DNA of 64,000 bases from Nocardia sp. CC227C (GTDB taxonomy: Bacteria; Actinomycetota; Actinomycetes; Mycobacteriales; Mycobacteriaceae), in NCBI RefSeq assembly GCF_030767025.1, contig NZ_JASITE010000023.1, positions 1-64,000 on the forward strand, in the 5' to 3' direction. Below are positions 1 through 7,830 of the stretch, in pieces. Both the position numbers and the translations under genes were made by a program. The notes under the pieces were generated by a model. It ran no database searches, was not told the DNA's origin, and saw only the letters and a list, made by a program, of their open reading frames with translations. Positions within the stretch are counted from its first letter, which is position 1. Each line of letters begins with the position of its first letter.

Positions 1-889
1 GTTGCGGATGGCCGAGGGCTCGTATCCGTTGTTGATGTTGTTCGACGGTAAGGGTGTGCCGTTGCATTTGGGTCGGGGCAAGTATCGGTTGGCGTCGCCG
101 TGGCAGCGGTTGGCGTGTATCGCGGCTGATCGGGGTTGTACGCGGCCGGGGTGTGAGGCTCCGGCGACGATGTGCGCGGTGCATCACATGATCCCGTGGC
201 TGCGCGGTGGCCGTACCGATATCGAGAACCTGACCCTGGTGTGTGATCGCTGTCATGCTCAGATCCCCGAGGATGTCGAGGACTCGACCGGGTGGGCCAC
301 CCTCGGACGCGACACCAGCACCAGCACCAGCAGAGCCAACGCCCCGGGCAGTGGTAATGCCCCCGACCGTGGCAATGCCACCGGAAGCGGCTACGGCACC
401 GGCGGTGGAAGCGGCTATGGCAGTGGCGGCGACGGTGCCAGTGGTATCGGTGGTGGGCTCGGTGGTGGTAGGCGTATCGGCATCGGTAGTGGCCGGTATC
501 CCGGTCGGGTGGTGTGGTTGCCGCCGACCCGGATCGATCCGGCGCGGGCTGCTCGGGTGAATCTGCATCACCACCCCGAGCAGTGGCTCACCCACCCCGA
601 TCATCACGGATATACCGGTCATCGCGGCCCGGATCGACACGGCCATGCCGATTATCGCGGGCATGCCGATGATCGTGGCTCGGATCGTCACGGCCGTGCC
701 GATGATCATCGCGGGCATGGAGGCCAGCGTGGCCATGCCGATCATCGTGGATGTGGCGACCGTGGCGGCGCTGGGCACGACCGTGACCGCTCGGACGATA
801 GCGCGGGCAGTACGCGTCGCGATCGCACGACGCCCCCGTATCGTGCCCAGCGGCCGGGTCCGGCCCGGGGCGATCACTTACGCCAGTAG
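1..889 (+). CDS. DUF222/13E12-family HNH endonuclease, 3' part (5' end outside window)
   Basis: The frame is open from the window edge, so the N-terminal DUF222 region is missing. What remains is the HNH nuclease domain, with a CxxxxC-type zinc pair (GCTRPGCEAP), HHMIPW, a GG-x-T turn and LVCDRCH. A long Gly/Ser linker and a His/Asp/Arg-rich repetitive tail follow, ending DHLRQ. Family knowledge: these proteins are abundant in mycolata, carry an HNH fold, and their biological role is poorly defined. The gene is a near-copy of the complete one at 48285-50285. About 500 bp over the HNH domain and linker are almost identical between the two, while the first ~84 bp differ at many third positions. 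Confidence 0.85.
   Translation, partial: LRMAEGSYPLLMLFDGKGVPLHLGRGKYRLASPWQRLACIAADRGCTRPGCEAPATMCAVHHMIPWLRGGRTDIENLTLVCDRCHAQIPEDVEDSTGWATLGRDTSTSTSRANAPGSGNAPDRGNATGSGYGTGGGSGYGSGGDGASGIGGGLGGGRRIGIGSGRYPGRVVWLPPTRIDPARAARVNLHHHPEQWLTHPDHHGYTGHRGPDRHGHADYRGHADDRGSDRHGRADDHRGHGGQRGHADHRGCGDRGGAGHDRDRSDDSAGSTRRDRTTPPYRAQRPGPARGDHLRQ
599..714 (+). repeat. Short array of 33-bp coding repeats (copy A)
   Basis: Degenerate units encode 11-residue blocks of the type DRHGHADDRGS in the C-terminal tail of the HNH protein. This copy has about four units fewer (132 bp) than the paralogue at 48285-50285. That difference alone accounts for the length difference between the two tails. Confidence 0.7.
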
Positions 890-923
890 ACCGCCGCCCC
901 GAAATGGTCGTCTCGAGAACGTA

Positions 924-949
924 ACCCCAGCCAGTCCGTGGGCTGGGGT
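924..949 (+). terminator. Hairpin downstream of the HNH gene (copy A)
   Basis: ACCCCAGCC and GGCTGGGGT form a perfect 9-bp stem around an 8-nt loop, 35 bp after the stop codon. No U-tract follows, as is common for actinobacterial terminators. The identical hairpin lies after the second copy at 50321-50346. Confidence 0.55.
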
Positions 950-1105
950 AGACGCGCGCGGCACCCCACCCGGCGTCAGCGAAAGCCAGGTAAGGCACCC
1001 AACGCCACCACACTCATCTTTTCAAGCTCTGCGGCAACACCCCCGAACCGCCACGCCCCCCGACACCTCAACACATGGACAAGGCCGCAACTACCGCCCA
1101 ACAAT

Positions 1106-2119
1106 TCACTCCCCAACCCGCACAACAACCTTCCCCACATTCTTCCCGGTCAACAACCCCTGAAACGCCTCCACCACGTTCTCCAACCCCTCAACCACAT
1201 CCTCGAGATAAGCAACCCGCCCCTCCCGAACCCACCCCGAAGCCTTCGAATAGAACTCCCCGAACTGCCCCGAGAACTCCGTCTGAATAAACCCCCGCAC
1301 AGTCAACGACTTCCGGAGCACGAGCGACATCAGCAGCCCCATCCGATCCGGCCCCGGCGGCAGCGACGACGCGTTGTACTGGGCGATCAACCCACACACC
1401 GGAATTCGAGCAAACGAATTGAGACGCGGTAGAACGGCGTCGAATACCGCACCACCGACATTCTCGAAGTAGACGTCGATACCGTCCGGCGTAGCCGCTG
1501 CCAACTGTTCCACGAAGTCGGGTGCCCGGTGGTCGATGGCGGCGTCGAAACCGAAATGGTCGCGCAGCAGGGCCACCTTCTGCGGCCCGCCCGCGATACC
1601 GACCGCCCGCGCCCCCTCGATCTTGGCGATCTGCCCGACCGTGGCCCCGACCGGCCCGGTGGCGGCGGCGACCACCACCGTCTCGCCCGGCTGCGGACGG
1701 CCGATGGTGAGCAGTCCCGAGTAGGCGGTGAATCCGGGCATGCCCAGCACACCGAGCGCGGTGGTGAGCGGTGCGGCTTCCGGATCGAGCTTGCGCAGGT
1801 GTTTCACCCGCTCCACCGAATGTGTCTGCCAGCCACCGTATCCGAGCACATAGTCGCCGGATCGCACTGCGGGATCGGTGGATTCGAGCACACGTGAGAC
1901 CGTCGCGCCGACCATGGTCTCGCCGATTCCCACCGGTGGTGCGTAGGAGGGTGCGTCGCTCATGCGTCCACGCATGTACGGGTCGAGCGAGAGATAGAGC
2001 GTCTGTAGCAGCGCCTCGCCCGCCCCGGGCGGGTCGAGCTCCACCGTCTCGGTGCGGAAGTTCTCTTCGGTGGGCATGCCGGTGGGCCGGGACGCCAGGA
2101 CGATCCGAGTGCTCTTCAT
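1106..2119 (-). CDS. Zinc-independent MDR oxidoreductase, CurA / prostaglandin-reductase type
   Basis: 337 residues. The opening MKSTRIVLASRP, YLSLDPYMRGRM near residue 42 and the nucleotide-binding stretch AATGPVGATVGQIAK (about 152-166) are typical of the CurA-like branch (COG2130) of medium-chain dehydrogenases. These reduce activated C=C bonds with NADPH and lack the catalytic zinc ligands. I chose ATG at 2119 over the GTG four codons upstream, because AAAGG sits a proper distance before it. The gene lies downstream of the two P450 genes on the same strand with a gap of about 105 bp, so it may be co-transcribed with them. The substrate cannot be inferred. Confidence 0.85.
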   Translation of the reverse strand: MKSTRIVLASRPTGMPTEENFRTETVELDPPGAGEALLQTLYLSLDPYMRGRMSDAPSYAPPVGIGETMVGATVSRVLESTDPAVRSGDYVLGYGGWQTHSVERVKHLRKLDPEAAPLTTALGVLGMPGFTAYSGLLTIGRPQPGETVVVAAATGPVGATVGQIAKIEGARAVGIAGGPQKVALLRDHFGFDAAIDHRAPDFVEQLAAATPDGIDVYFENVGGAVFDAVLPRLNSFARIPVCGLIAQYNASSLPPGPDRMGLLMSLVLRKSLTVRGFIQTEFSGQFGEFYSKASGWVREGRVAYLEDVVEGLENVVEAFQGLLTGKNVGKVVVRVGE

Positions 2120-2224
2120 TCCGCGATACACCTTTCGCCGGGGACCGAACCCCCACGGTACGACGGAACACGCGGGATGCGCAGGCGACGGGCCGCCGCC
2201 GCGACGGCGGCCCGGCCGGGACGG

Positions 2225-3445
2225 TCAGCTCACCTGGATCGGGAAGGATGCCAGATCGTTCTGGGTGAGTACCGGCAGGTTGCCGATCTCCTCCACCGGC
2301 ACCGCGAGCCGCAGCTCGGGGAACCGCTCGAACAGCGCAGGCAGCGCGATGGCGGCTTCCATGCGGGCCAGGGCCGCGCCGGGGCAGATGTGCGGACCGT
2401 AGCCGAAGGAGATATTGCGGTGCGCGGTCGGCCGGGTGATGTCGAATTCGTCGGCGTCCTCGCCGTGAATGGTGGTGTCGCGGCCGATGGCCCGATACGA
2501 CATGACCACGCCCTCGCCCTTCTCGATCACCGTGTCACCGACGGTGATGTCCTCGGTGGCGAAGCGCATCAGCAGGTGGATGACCGGCCCGTCCCAGCGC
2601 AGAGTCTCCTCGATGGCGTTCTTCCATTCGTAATCACCCGAACGGATCTTGTCGAGCTGTTCCGGCCGGGTGAGCAGCGCGCGCACGGCGGCGAGAATCA
2701 GGCTGACGGTGGTCTCGTGGCCCGCGGCGACCAGGGCCTTGAGATTGCCGACCACCTCTTCCTCGGTGAGCGGTTCGCCGCCCTCGTCGGCCTGGATGAA
2801 GGCGCTGGTGAGATCGTCGGTCGGGGTGGCCGTCTTGTCACGCACCATCTTCAAGTAGTAGACGTCCAGTTCCTCGAGCAGCCGCAGTCGCTCCTCGTGC
2901 GGCGTCAGCATGGAGAAGAACTTCTTGTACGACTCCAGCAGATACCCGTGGTCGGCCTTGTCGACGCCCATGAGCTCGCTGACCACCCGCATGGGCAGCG
3001 GATACGCGAACACCTGTTTGAGGTCCACTACCGCACCGTCCTTGCCCGCCGCCTCCAGATCGTCGAGCAGTTCGGCGACGAACCGTTCGATCGTGGGCCG
3101 CAGGGCCTCCAGTCGCCGTGGGGTCAACGCCTGGGTGGTCTTGATACGCAGGCGGCGGTGCTCCGCGCCGTCGACGGTGAACATGGACCGCCCCGCGTCG
3201 ATCATGCCGATCAGCGGCCACTGCCGGGTGACGACGCCCGAATTCCACAGGCCCCAGGCGTTGATGTCCTTGACCAGGCGGGTGTCGACCAGCAGCTGCC
3301 GGGCGACGCTGTGATCGGTGACCGTCCAGGCGGTGGCGCCCAGCAGGTCGATGCGGGCCAGCGGCCCGGCCGCGCGCAACCGGTCGGTCTCCCCGGCCAG
3401 ATCACCGATCATGGGATCGATGGCGATGGGGCATTGACTACTCAC
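2225..3445 (-). CDS. Cytochrome P450, CYP154-like (conservon cvnF position)
   Basis: 406 residues with every P450 hallmark: C-helix AEHRRLR, I-helix AGHETT (241-246), K-helix ETLR (280-283) and the heme loop FGYGPHICPG (347-356, Cys354). I start it at the GTG at 3445, preceded by GGAGG with a 6-nt gap and overlapping the upstream P450 stop as GTGA. The open frame runs 135 codons further upstream, but that part is antisense overlap with the neighbour. Known context: conservons of Streptomyces and relatives often end with a CYP157/CYP154 pair. This is the canonical, presumably catalytic, member. It is soluble and would need a ferredoxin from elsewhere; none is encoded here. Confidence 0.9.
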   Translation of the reverse strand: MSSQCPIAIDPMIGDLAGETDRLRAAGPLARIDLLGATAWTVTDHSVARQLLVDTRLVKDINAWGLWNSGVVTRQWPLIGMIDAGRSMFTVDGAEHRRLRIKTTQALTPRRLEALRPTIERFVAELLDDLEAAGKDGAVVDLKQVFAYPLPMRVVSELMGVDKADHGYLLESYKKFFSMLTPHEERLRLLEELDVYYLKMVRDKTATPTDDLTSAFIQADEGGEPLTEEEVVGNLKALVAAGHETTVSLILAAVRALLTRPEQLDKIRSGDYEWKNAIEETLRWDGPVIHLLMRFATEDITVGDTVIEKGEGVVMSYRAIGRDTTIHGEDADEFDITRPTAHRNISFGYGPHICPGAALARMEAAIALPALFERFPELRLAVPVEEIGNLPVLTQNDLASFPIQVS

Positions 3446-4722
3446 GAGAAACCTCCGACAGCACGAACTGGGGTGAAGACCACGGGAAGAGAAGTCATCC
3501 CGCGCAGAAACGGCGAGGGTCGCCGCATCAGGTTCTGCGGCGGCACCGCCAAGTCGACATCCGGCAACCGGTCGAGCAGTACCTCGATGCCGGTGCGCGC
3601 GATGACCTCGGCGATCTGCTGCGCCGGATACGGACACCGGTATTCGCCGTAACTGAACGCGAAGTGCGCGCTGTTGCCGAGATACGCCGATTCGGGACCA
3701 TCCGAAATACCCTGCCGCACATGAGGATCGGTATTGGCCGCGCCGAGCCCGAGCAGCAGCAGATCCCCGGACCGCACCGTCTTGTCCGCGAGCCGGGTGT
3801 CCCGGGCCGCCCAGCGTCCGGCGAGGATCTGGGTCGGGGTGTCCTCCCACAGCGCCTCGTTCATGGCCTGGCCGACACTGCTGCGCCCGCCGCCGAACGC
3901 CGCCGCGAACCGGTCGTCGGTGAGCATGAGCCGCAGCGAGTTCACCAGCCAGTCGGCGGTGGTCAGATGCCCGGCGGCCAGGATCGCCTGGAGATCGAGG
4001 GTGTACTCCTCGGCGGTGAAGGGCTCGGGGTGCGCCAGCATCATCGACACCAGGTCACCGGCCGGATGCCGCTGCTTGACCGCCACCAGATTCGCCATCG
4101 CCTGATTGAAACGCCCGTACGCGGCCTGCGCCTCCGCCCCGCTGTCGGCGATGTGCTTCATGATGGTCGCGAGTTCCAGCGCCTCGCTGTCGGGGAAGCC
4201 CATGATGCGCGCCAAGGCCAGCACCGGCAGCGGTTCGGCGAAGTCGGCGACCATGTCGGCCTCACCGCGCCCGCAGAACGAGTCGATCAGCCGGTCCGCC
4301 AATTCCTCACAGGTGGCCCGCAATTCGAAGGGATTGACCGTCTCCAGCGCGGGTTCCACCATGGCGACGTGCCGCCGGTGTTCGGCCCCGGCGGTGAAGT
4401 AGATGGACGGCATGGGCGAGCCGACCATGGGCAGCAGCGGCCAGTCCGGCGGAATATTCGGCCACTGGTTCCACCGGGCGACATCGCGCGGGAACAGCTC
4501 CGGATCGCTGGTCACCTGATGCAGTTCGCGGTAGCCGATCACCAGCCAGGCCGGAATGCCGCCCGGCAGCTCGACCGCCACCACCGGCCCGTGCTCGCGT
4601 CGCATCTCCGCGTAGAGCCGGAACGGATCGGTGTGGAAGCGCGGTCCGCTCAGCGGCACGGCGGAATCACGGTGCACCGGGCACCCGCCGGAACGCTCCG
4701 GCACGAGGTCGGGCGAGGTCAT
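3442..4722 (-). CDS. Cytochrome P450 with degenerate motifs, CYP157-like (conservon cvnE position)
   Basis: 426 residues. The C-helix AEHRRH is normal and the heme cysteine is present in FSYGEYRCPYP (Cys363), but the glycine two residues after Cys is a tyrosine. The K-helix ExxR is EALW (289-292), with no arginine. The I-helix reads AAGHLTTAD. Loss of the ExxR arginine is a reported peculiarity of the CYP157 family, whose members sit in conservons, so this is probably not decay. The ATG overlaps the stop of the GTPase gene as ATGA, and its own stop overlaps the next P450. It may be a regulatory or partner heme protein rather than an ordinary monooxygenase. Confidence 0.88.
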   Translation of the reverse strand: MTSPDLVPERSGGCPVHRDSAVPLSGPRFHTDPFRLYAEMRREHGPVVAVELPGGIPAWLVIGYRELHQVTSDPELFPRDVARWNQWPNIPPDWPLLPMVGSPMPSIYFTAGAEHRRHVAMVEPALETVNPFELRATCEELADRLIDSFCGRGEADMVADFAEPLPVLALARIMGFPDSEALELATIMKHIADSGAEAQAAYGRFNQAMANLVAVKQRHPAGDLVSMMLAHPEPFTAEEYTLDLQAILAAGHLTTADWLVNSLRLMLTDDRFAAAFGGGRSSVGQAMNEALWEDTPTQILAGRWAARDTRLADKTVRSGDLLLLGLGAANTDPHVRQGISDGPESAYLGNSAHFAFSYGEYRCPYPAQQIAEVIARTGIEVLLDRLPDVDLAVPPQNLMRRPSPFLRGMTSLPVVFTPVRAVGGFS

Positions 4723-5351
4723 GAGGCGGTCTCCGGGGTGAGGTCGTGACGCCGAGCGGCCTCGGCGTAGAGGTGCTCGACGAGGGTGATCAGTACCCGC
4801 TTGCTGGACTCGCGTGAGCGGGCATCACAATTCAGCAGCGGCACACCGGGATCCAGATCGAGTGCGTCGCGCACATCGCCGGGCATGTGTGGATGCCCGC
4901 CGAAATCGTTGCACGCCACCACGAAGGGGGTGCGTTGATGCTCGAGTCGGTCGATGGCGTACCAGCAGTCCGCGATCCGGCGCGGGTCCACCAGCACGAT
5001 GGCTCCCAGCGCCCCGGTGAACAACCGGTCCCACAGGAACCAGAACCGTTCCTGCCCCGGCGCGCCGAACAGGTACAGCACGTGCTCCGCGTCGATGGTG
5101 ATGCGGCCGAAGTCGAAGGCCACGGTGGTGGTCGACTTCCCCGGCACGCTGCCGGGATCGTCCACGCCCACACCGGCATCGGTCATGGTGGCCTCGGTGT
5201 CGAGGGGGCGGATCTCGCTGACGGATCGCACCATCGTGGTTTTGCCGACTCCGAAACCGCCGACGACGACGATCTTCAGCCCCTGTCGGGCGGTGCTGTC
5301 CAAGGGGGCGTCGGCGCGGGCGGGCCGGGGGTCAAAGCTTGCGGAGTCCAA
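4719..5351 (-). CDS. cvnD: Conservon small GTPase (CvnD type)
   Basis: About 210 residues with P-loop GGFGVGKTT (31-39), SEIRPLDTEA in the switch I area and FGAPGQERF in place of the usual DxxG. ACNDFGG stands where Ras-type enzymes have NKxD. These variants are characteristic of the conservon/MglA-like GTPases. I take the TTG at 5351 (MDSASF...) because AGAAGG lies 6-7 nt upstream and conservon GTPases start at about this distance from the P-loop; an ATG at 5378 is the alternative. It overlaps the end of the DUF742 gene by about 20 bp. Family model: the GTPase cycles at the membrane with the CvnA-C complex. Confidence 0.9.
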   Translation of the reverse strand: MDSASFDPRPARADAPLDSTARQGLKIVVVGGFGVGKTTMVRSVSEIRPLDTEATMTDAGVGVDDPGSVPGKSTTTVAFDFGRITIDAEHVLYLFGAPGQERFWFLWDRLFTGALGAIVLVDPRRIADCWYAIDRLEHQRTPFVVACNDFGGHPHMPGDVRDALDLDPGVPLLNCDARSRESSKRVLITLVEHLYAEAARRHDLTPETAS

Positions 5352-5703
5352 CGAGTACCTTCTCGAGGGTGGTGGCATCCGGCACCGGGGACCACGGCGA
5401 GCCGGGGATGGCCGTGCCGGTGTGCGGGTGGCGTACGGTGATCCGGCCCGCGTGCAGCAGGTCCGACAGCAGGATGGTGGCGATTCCGACCGGGATGCGC
5501 AGCTCCGCCGCGATTTCCACCACGGCGGTCGGCGCCGTGCACATCCGCAGAATGGCCGCGTGCTCGGATTGCATTCCCGGCGTCGGATCGCATTCGCTCA
5601 CAACGAGAGTCACGAGGTCGAAGGCATCGGAGTCGGGTCTGGTCCGGCCCCCCGTCAGGGTGTAGAGCCGATCGGGGGAGTCGTCGCGGCCTGGTCTGCT
5701 CAC
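5332..5703 (-). CDS. cvnC: DUF742 protein (conservon CvnC)
   Basis: 123 residues: RLYTLTGGRT near the start, then a winged-helix-like region (AEHAAILRMC, VVEIAAELRIPVGIATILLSDLLHAG) and LEKVLVGLRKL at the end. This is the standard DUF742 layout. The GTG at 5703 overlaps the cvnB stop codon as GTGA, implying coupled translation. A much longer open frame extends upstream on this strand, but it is antisense shadow over cvnA/cvnB. In characterised conservons this protein associates with the sensor-like ATPase and the roadblock protein. Confidence 0.9.
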   Translation of the reverse strand: MSRPGRDDSPDRLYTLTGGRTRPDSDAFDLVTLVVSECDPTPGMQSEHAAILRMCTAPTAVVEIAAELRIPVGIATILLSDLLHAGRITVRHPHTGTAIPGSPWSPVPDATTLEKVLVGLRKL

Positions 5704-6113
5704 GGCACTCTCGTCCCCCCGCGCGGTGCCGCCGCGAGATGTTCGCCGAGTTGTTCGACCAGCTCGCGCATATTGTGGCCGACCAGCCCGGCGTCGGCGT
5801 CCTCGGCCGCGATCACCGCGATGTGCGCGCCCATTCCGGCTTCCACGATGAACAGGATGCCGCCGTAGAACTCGGTCATGGACTGGCGCACGCCGCTGTG
5901 CCCCGCACCGAACTCCACCGAGGCCCCGTGCGAGAGGCTCTGGATGCCCGCCGCGATGGCGGCCAGCTGGTCGGCCTTGTCGACGGTGAGTTCCGGCGTG
6001 TGACAGATTTTCAGCCCGTCGCTGGACAGCAGCACTGCGTGCCTGGTGCGCGGGGTGCGGCCGAGCAGCTGTTCGAGCAGCCAGCCGAGTTGTGCGGGCG
6101 CGGACGTAGTCAT
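5700..6113 (-). CDS. cvnB: Roadblock/LC7 domain protein (conservon CvnB)
   Basis: 137 residues forming one roadblock/LC7 fold: LGWLLEQLLGRTPRTRHAVLLSSDGL, then IAAGIQSLSHGAS and a C-terminal MRELVEQLGEHL helix. Roadblock proteins dimerise and act as GTPase-activating or scaffold partners of MglA-like GTPases. The ATG overlaps the cvnA stop as ATGA and the stop overlaps cvnC as GTGA, so translation is coupled through the whole cluster. Confidence 0.93.
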   Translation of the reverse strand: MTTSAPAQLGWLLEQLLGRTPRTRHAVLLSSDGLKICHTPELTVDKADQLAAIAAGIQSLSHGASVEFGAGHSGVRQSMTEFYGGILFIVEAGMGAHIAVIAAEDADAGLVGHNMRELVEQLGEHLAAAPRGGTRVP

Positions 6114-7552
6114 CGATCGGCCTCCACGGCAGGGGAAGAGGTTGCGGTGTCTCCGTTCTCGCGTCCGGCCACCGCGCGCTGGAAGGCTCCCAGCGACGAC
6201 GGTGACGACGGGGCGGGCGGGACCGCATCGGATTTCGGAGTGGACAGACCCTCGGGGTGCACCGCGGCCAGGGTGCTGCCCCGGCGGCGTTTGGGGAGCG
6301 CCGATTCGGGGGCGGCCGGTGCGAGTGCCGGGTTCTCGCCGGTGCTGTCGGATCGCCCGGCGGGCTCCCGCGGCTTCTCGGCGATGGCCGAGGCGATGGT
6401 GGACAGCGTGCGGGGCGCCATTTCGACCCGCGTGGTGAGGTCACGCGGCACCACCACGACCACCGCGGTGCCGCCGATGGCCGAGGGCCGGTACGACACG
6501 GTGAGTCCGTGCTTGCGCGCGAGATGGCCCACCACCGCGAGCCCGAGCCGAGTGCCGGTGAGCGAGGACAGGTCCGCGCGCGCGTCGCGCCCGTCGGTCC
6601 CCGATACCGCCGCCTCGGCGCGGCGCAGCGCGGATTCGCTCATCACGAGTCCGCTGTCCTCGATGGTGATCACCACGCCCGCGGGCACCTCGGCGGCGTA
6701 GACGTGCACCTCAGTGGTGGGCGGGGAGAAGTTGCAGGCATTGTCGAGCAGTTCGGCGAGCGCGTGCATGACGCCCTCGGCCGCGTGCCCGGCGACGGCG
6801 ATCTCGGTGACGGCGCGCAGCCGAACCCGCTGGTAGCCTGCCACCCGCCCCATGGCCCCGCGCAGAATCGATTCCATGGCAATGGGTTTGGCCCAGCGCC
6901 GTCCCGAGCGTGCGCCGCTGAGTACCGCGATGCTGTCGGCCAGTCGCCCGGCCTGCGCGGTGCGGTGATCCAGGTGCAGCAGGTCGGCGAGCACGGTGGG
7001 ATCGGCGTGCCGATGCTCCATCTCCCGTAGTTCCGCCAGCATGCTGGTGGTCATGGCCTGCATGCGTCCCGCCGCGCCGGCGAAGGCGGCCAGGGCCGCG
7101 GCCCGGCGGGCTTCGGCGCTTCTGGCCTGTTCCAGGAGTCCGGTCGCGGCCTCGGTGGCCGCGTCGGCGCGCCCCACGGCCTCGGCGGCCGCGGTGTCGG
7201 CGACCCGCCGGATCTCCGCGGCCTCCGCGCGCGCCCGGTCGGCCTCCACGCGGTAGTGGAAGGCCGCTGTCACGCTGGCGCACAACGTGATCGCCGCCAC
7301 CAGTACACCGATGGTTATCGGCAGTCGGACATCGTCGGGGGCGAAGAACACCGCGGCGGCGCCGAGTGCCGTGGTCAGGATCGCGCAGACCAGCAGCGCC
7401 GTATAGGGCTGGCGCGTACCGCGAATGCTGGGTGAGGTCGGTTCGCCGTCCGGGGGACTGGATGATTCTGACAAGTTCCGCACTTCCGCACTCGCGTCGA
7501 CCACGGGAGACGCATACGGTCTCCGGGCTGTGTACCCCCCTGTCGCAACCAT
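6110..7552 (-). CDS. cvnA: Conservon sensor-histidine-kinase-like ATPase (CvnA)
   Basis: Up to 480 residues. Two hydrophobic helices lie near residues 50-95 (YTALLVCAILTTALGAAAVF and LPITIGVLVAAITLCASV). A long Ala/Arg/Glu-rich coiled coil follows, then an HATPase_c domain with N-box ELLDNACNFSPP, a DSG turn and GLAVVGHLARKHG. The Pro/Ser-rich tail has no further domain. No classic phosphoacceptor H-box is obvious. This is the membrane-anchored receptor-like member of the conservon. The start is uncertain: ATG at 7552 has no clear Shine-Dalgarno, and in-frame GTGs lie about 18 and 24 codons in. A divergent promoter region shared with whiB lies upstream. Confidence 0.88.
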   Translation of the reverse strand: MVATGGYTARRPYASPVVDASAEVRNLSESSSPPDGEPTSPSIRGTRQPYTALLVCAILTTALGAAAVFFAPDDVRLPITIGVLVAAITLCASVTAAFHYRVEADRARAEAAEIRRVADTAAAEAVGRADAATEAATGLLEQARSAEARRAAALAAFAGAAGRMQAMTTSMLAELREMEHRHADPTVLADLLHLDHRTAQAGRLADSIAVLSGARSGRRWAKPIAMESILRGAMGRVAGYQRVRLRAVTEIAVAGHAAEGVMHALAELLDNACNFSPPTTEVHVYAAEVPAGVVITIEDSGLVMSESALRRAEAAVSGTDGRDARADLSSLTGTRLGLAVVGHLARKHGLTVSYRPSAIGGTAVVVVVPRDLTTRVEMAPRTLSTIASAIAEKPREPAGRSDSTGENPALAPAAPESALPKRRRGSTLAAVHPEGLSTPKSDAVPPAPSSPSSLGAFQRAVAGRENGDTATSSPAVEADR

Positions 7553-7732
7553 TCAAAAAACATGGCCGACAAGCGGTTTCGAAGGTCGCCAGGATTGTAG
7601 CTCCGGATTTCAGCAACCGCTACTCGAGTCTTGCTGGACGGGTGTCCGGGTGTGTGGCGGGTGGTCCTACCTGGTGGATTGTGACGTGCGGGCGGGTCGC
7701 TGGGTCTCGAGATGACAACTACTCGCGCGACA

Positions 7733-7750
7733 GTTACCTTATGGTTACCT
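7733..7750 (+). promoter_or_regulatory. 11-bp-spaced direct repeat upstream of whiB
   Basis: GTTACCT occurs twice (7733-7739 and 7744-7750) with an 11-bp period, about 80 bp before the whiB start. Tandem half-sites one helical turn apart are the usual target of OmpR-family regulators such as PhoP or GlnR in actinobacteria. Which protein binds, if any, is unknown. Confidence 0.4.
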
Positions 7751-7762
7751 AATTCGACTAGA

Positions 7763-7783
7763 AGTGATTCACAAGAAATCACT
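7763..7783. promoter_or_regulatory. Inverted repeat in the whiB leader region
   Basis: AGTGATT and AATCACT form perfect 7-bp arms around a 7-nt centre, 48 bp before the whiB start. It could be an operator or a leader hairpin. Confidence 0.35.
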
Positions 7784-7830
7784 GCGAGTATCTGACGATC
7801 GAAGACGCATCACAGACGAGGGAGGTTCCA

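Larger units (their letters stand above)
1..1092. repeat. Long direct repeat, left copy (runs off the window)
   Basis: This segment matches 49265-50490 in the same orientation. It covers the HNH coding end, the 33-bp repeat tail, the stop codon, a hairpin and about 200 bp of untranslated trailer. Similarity stops abruptly after the shared AAGGCCGCAACT (ends about 1092 here, about 50489 in the other copy). Identity is much higher from about position 85 onward than in the first 84 bp, which looks like a gene-conversion boundary. Confidence 0.85.

Noticed and set aside
588-1163. Short open frames within the left HNH repeat tail
   Set aside because: Periodic repeat DNA stays open in several frames; none has a ribosome site or family match.
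2177-3652. 491-residue open frame opposite the P450 genes
   Set aside because: It is a high-GC shadow frame antisense to conserved P450 sequence, with no recognisable domain.
3446-3850. N-terminal extension of the P450 at 2225 (open frame to 3850)
   Set aside because: The extension is antisense-free overlap with the upstream P450, lacks P450 features and codon bias, and a GTG with a good ribosome site exists at 3445.
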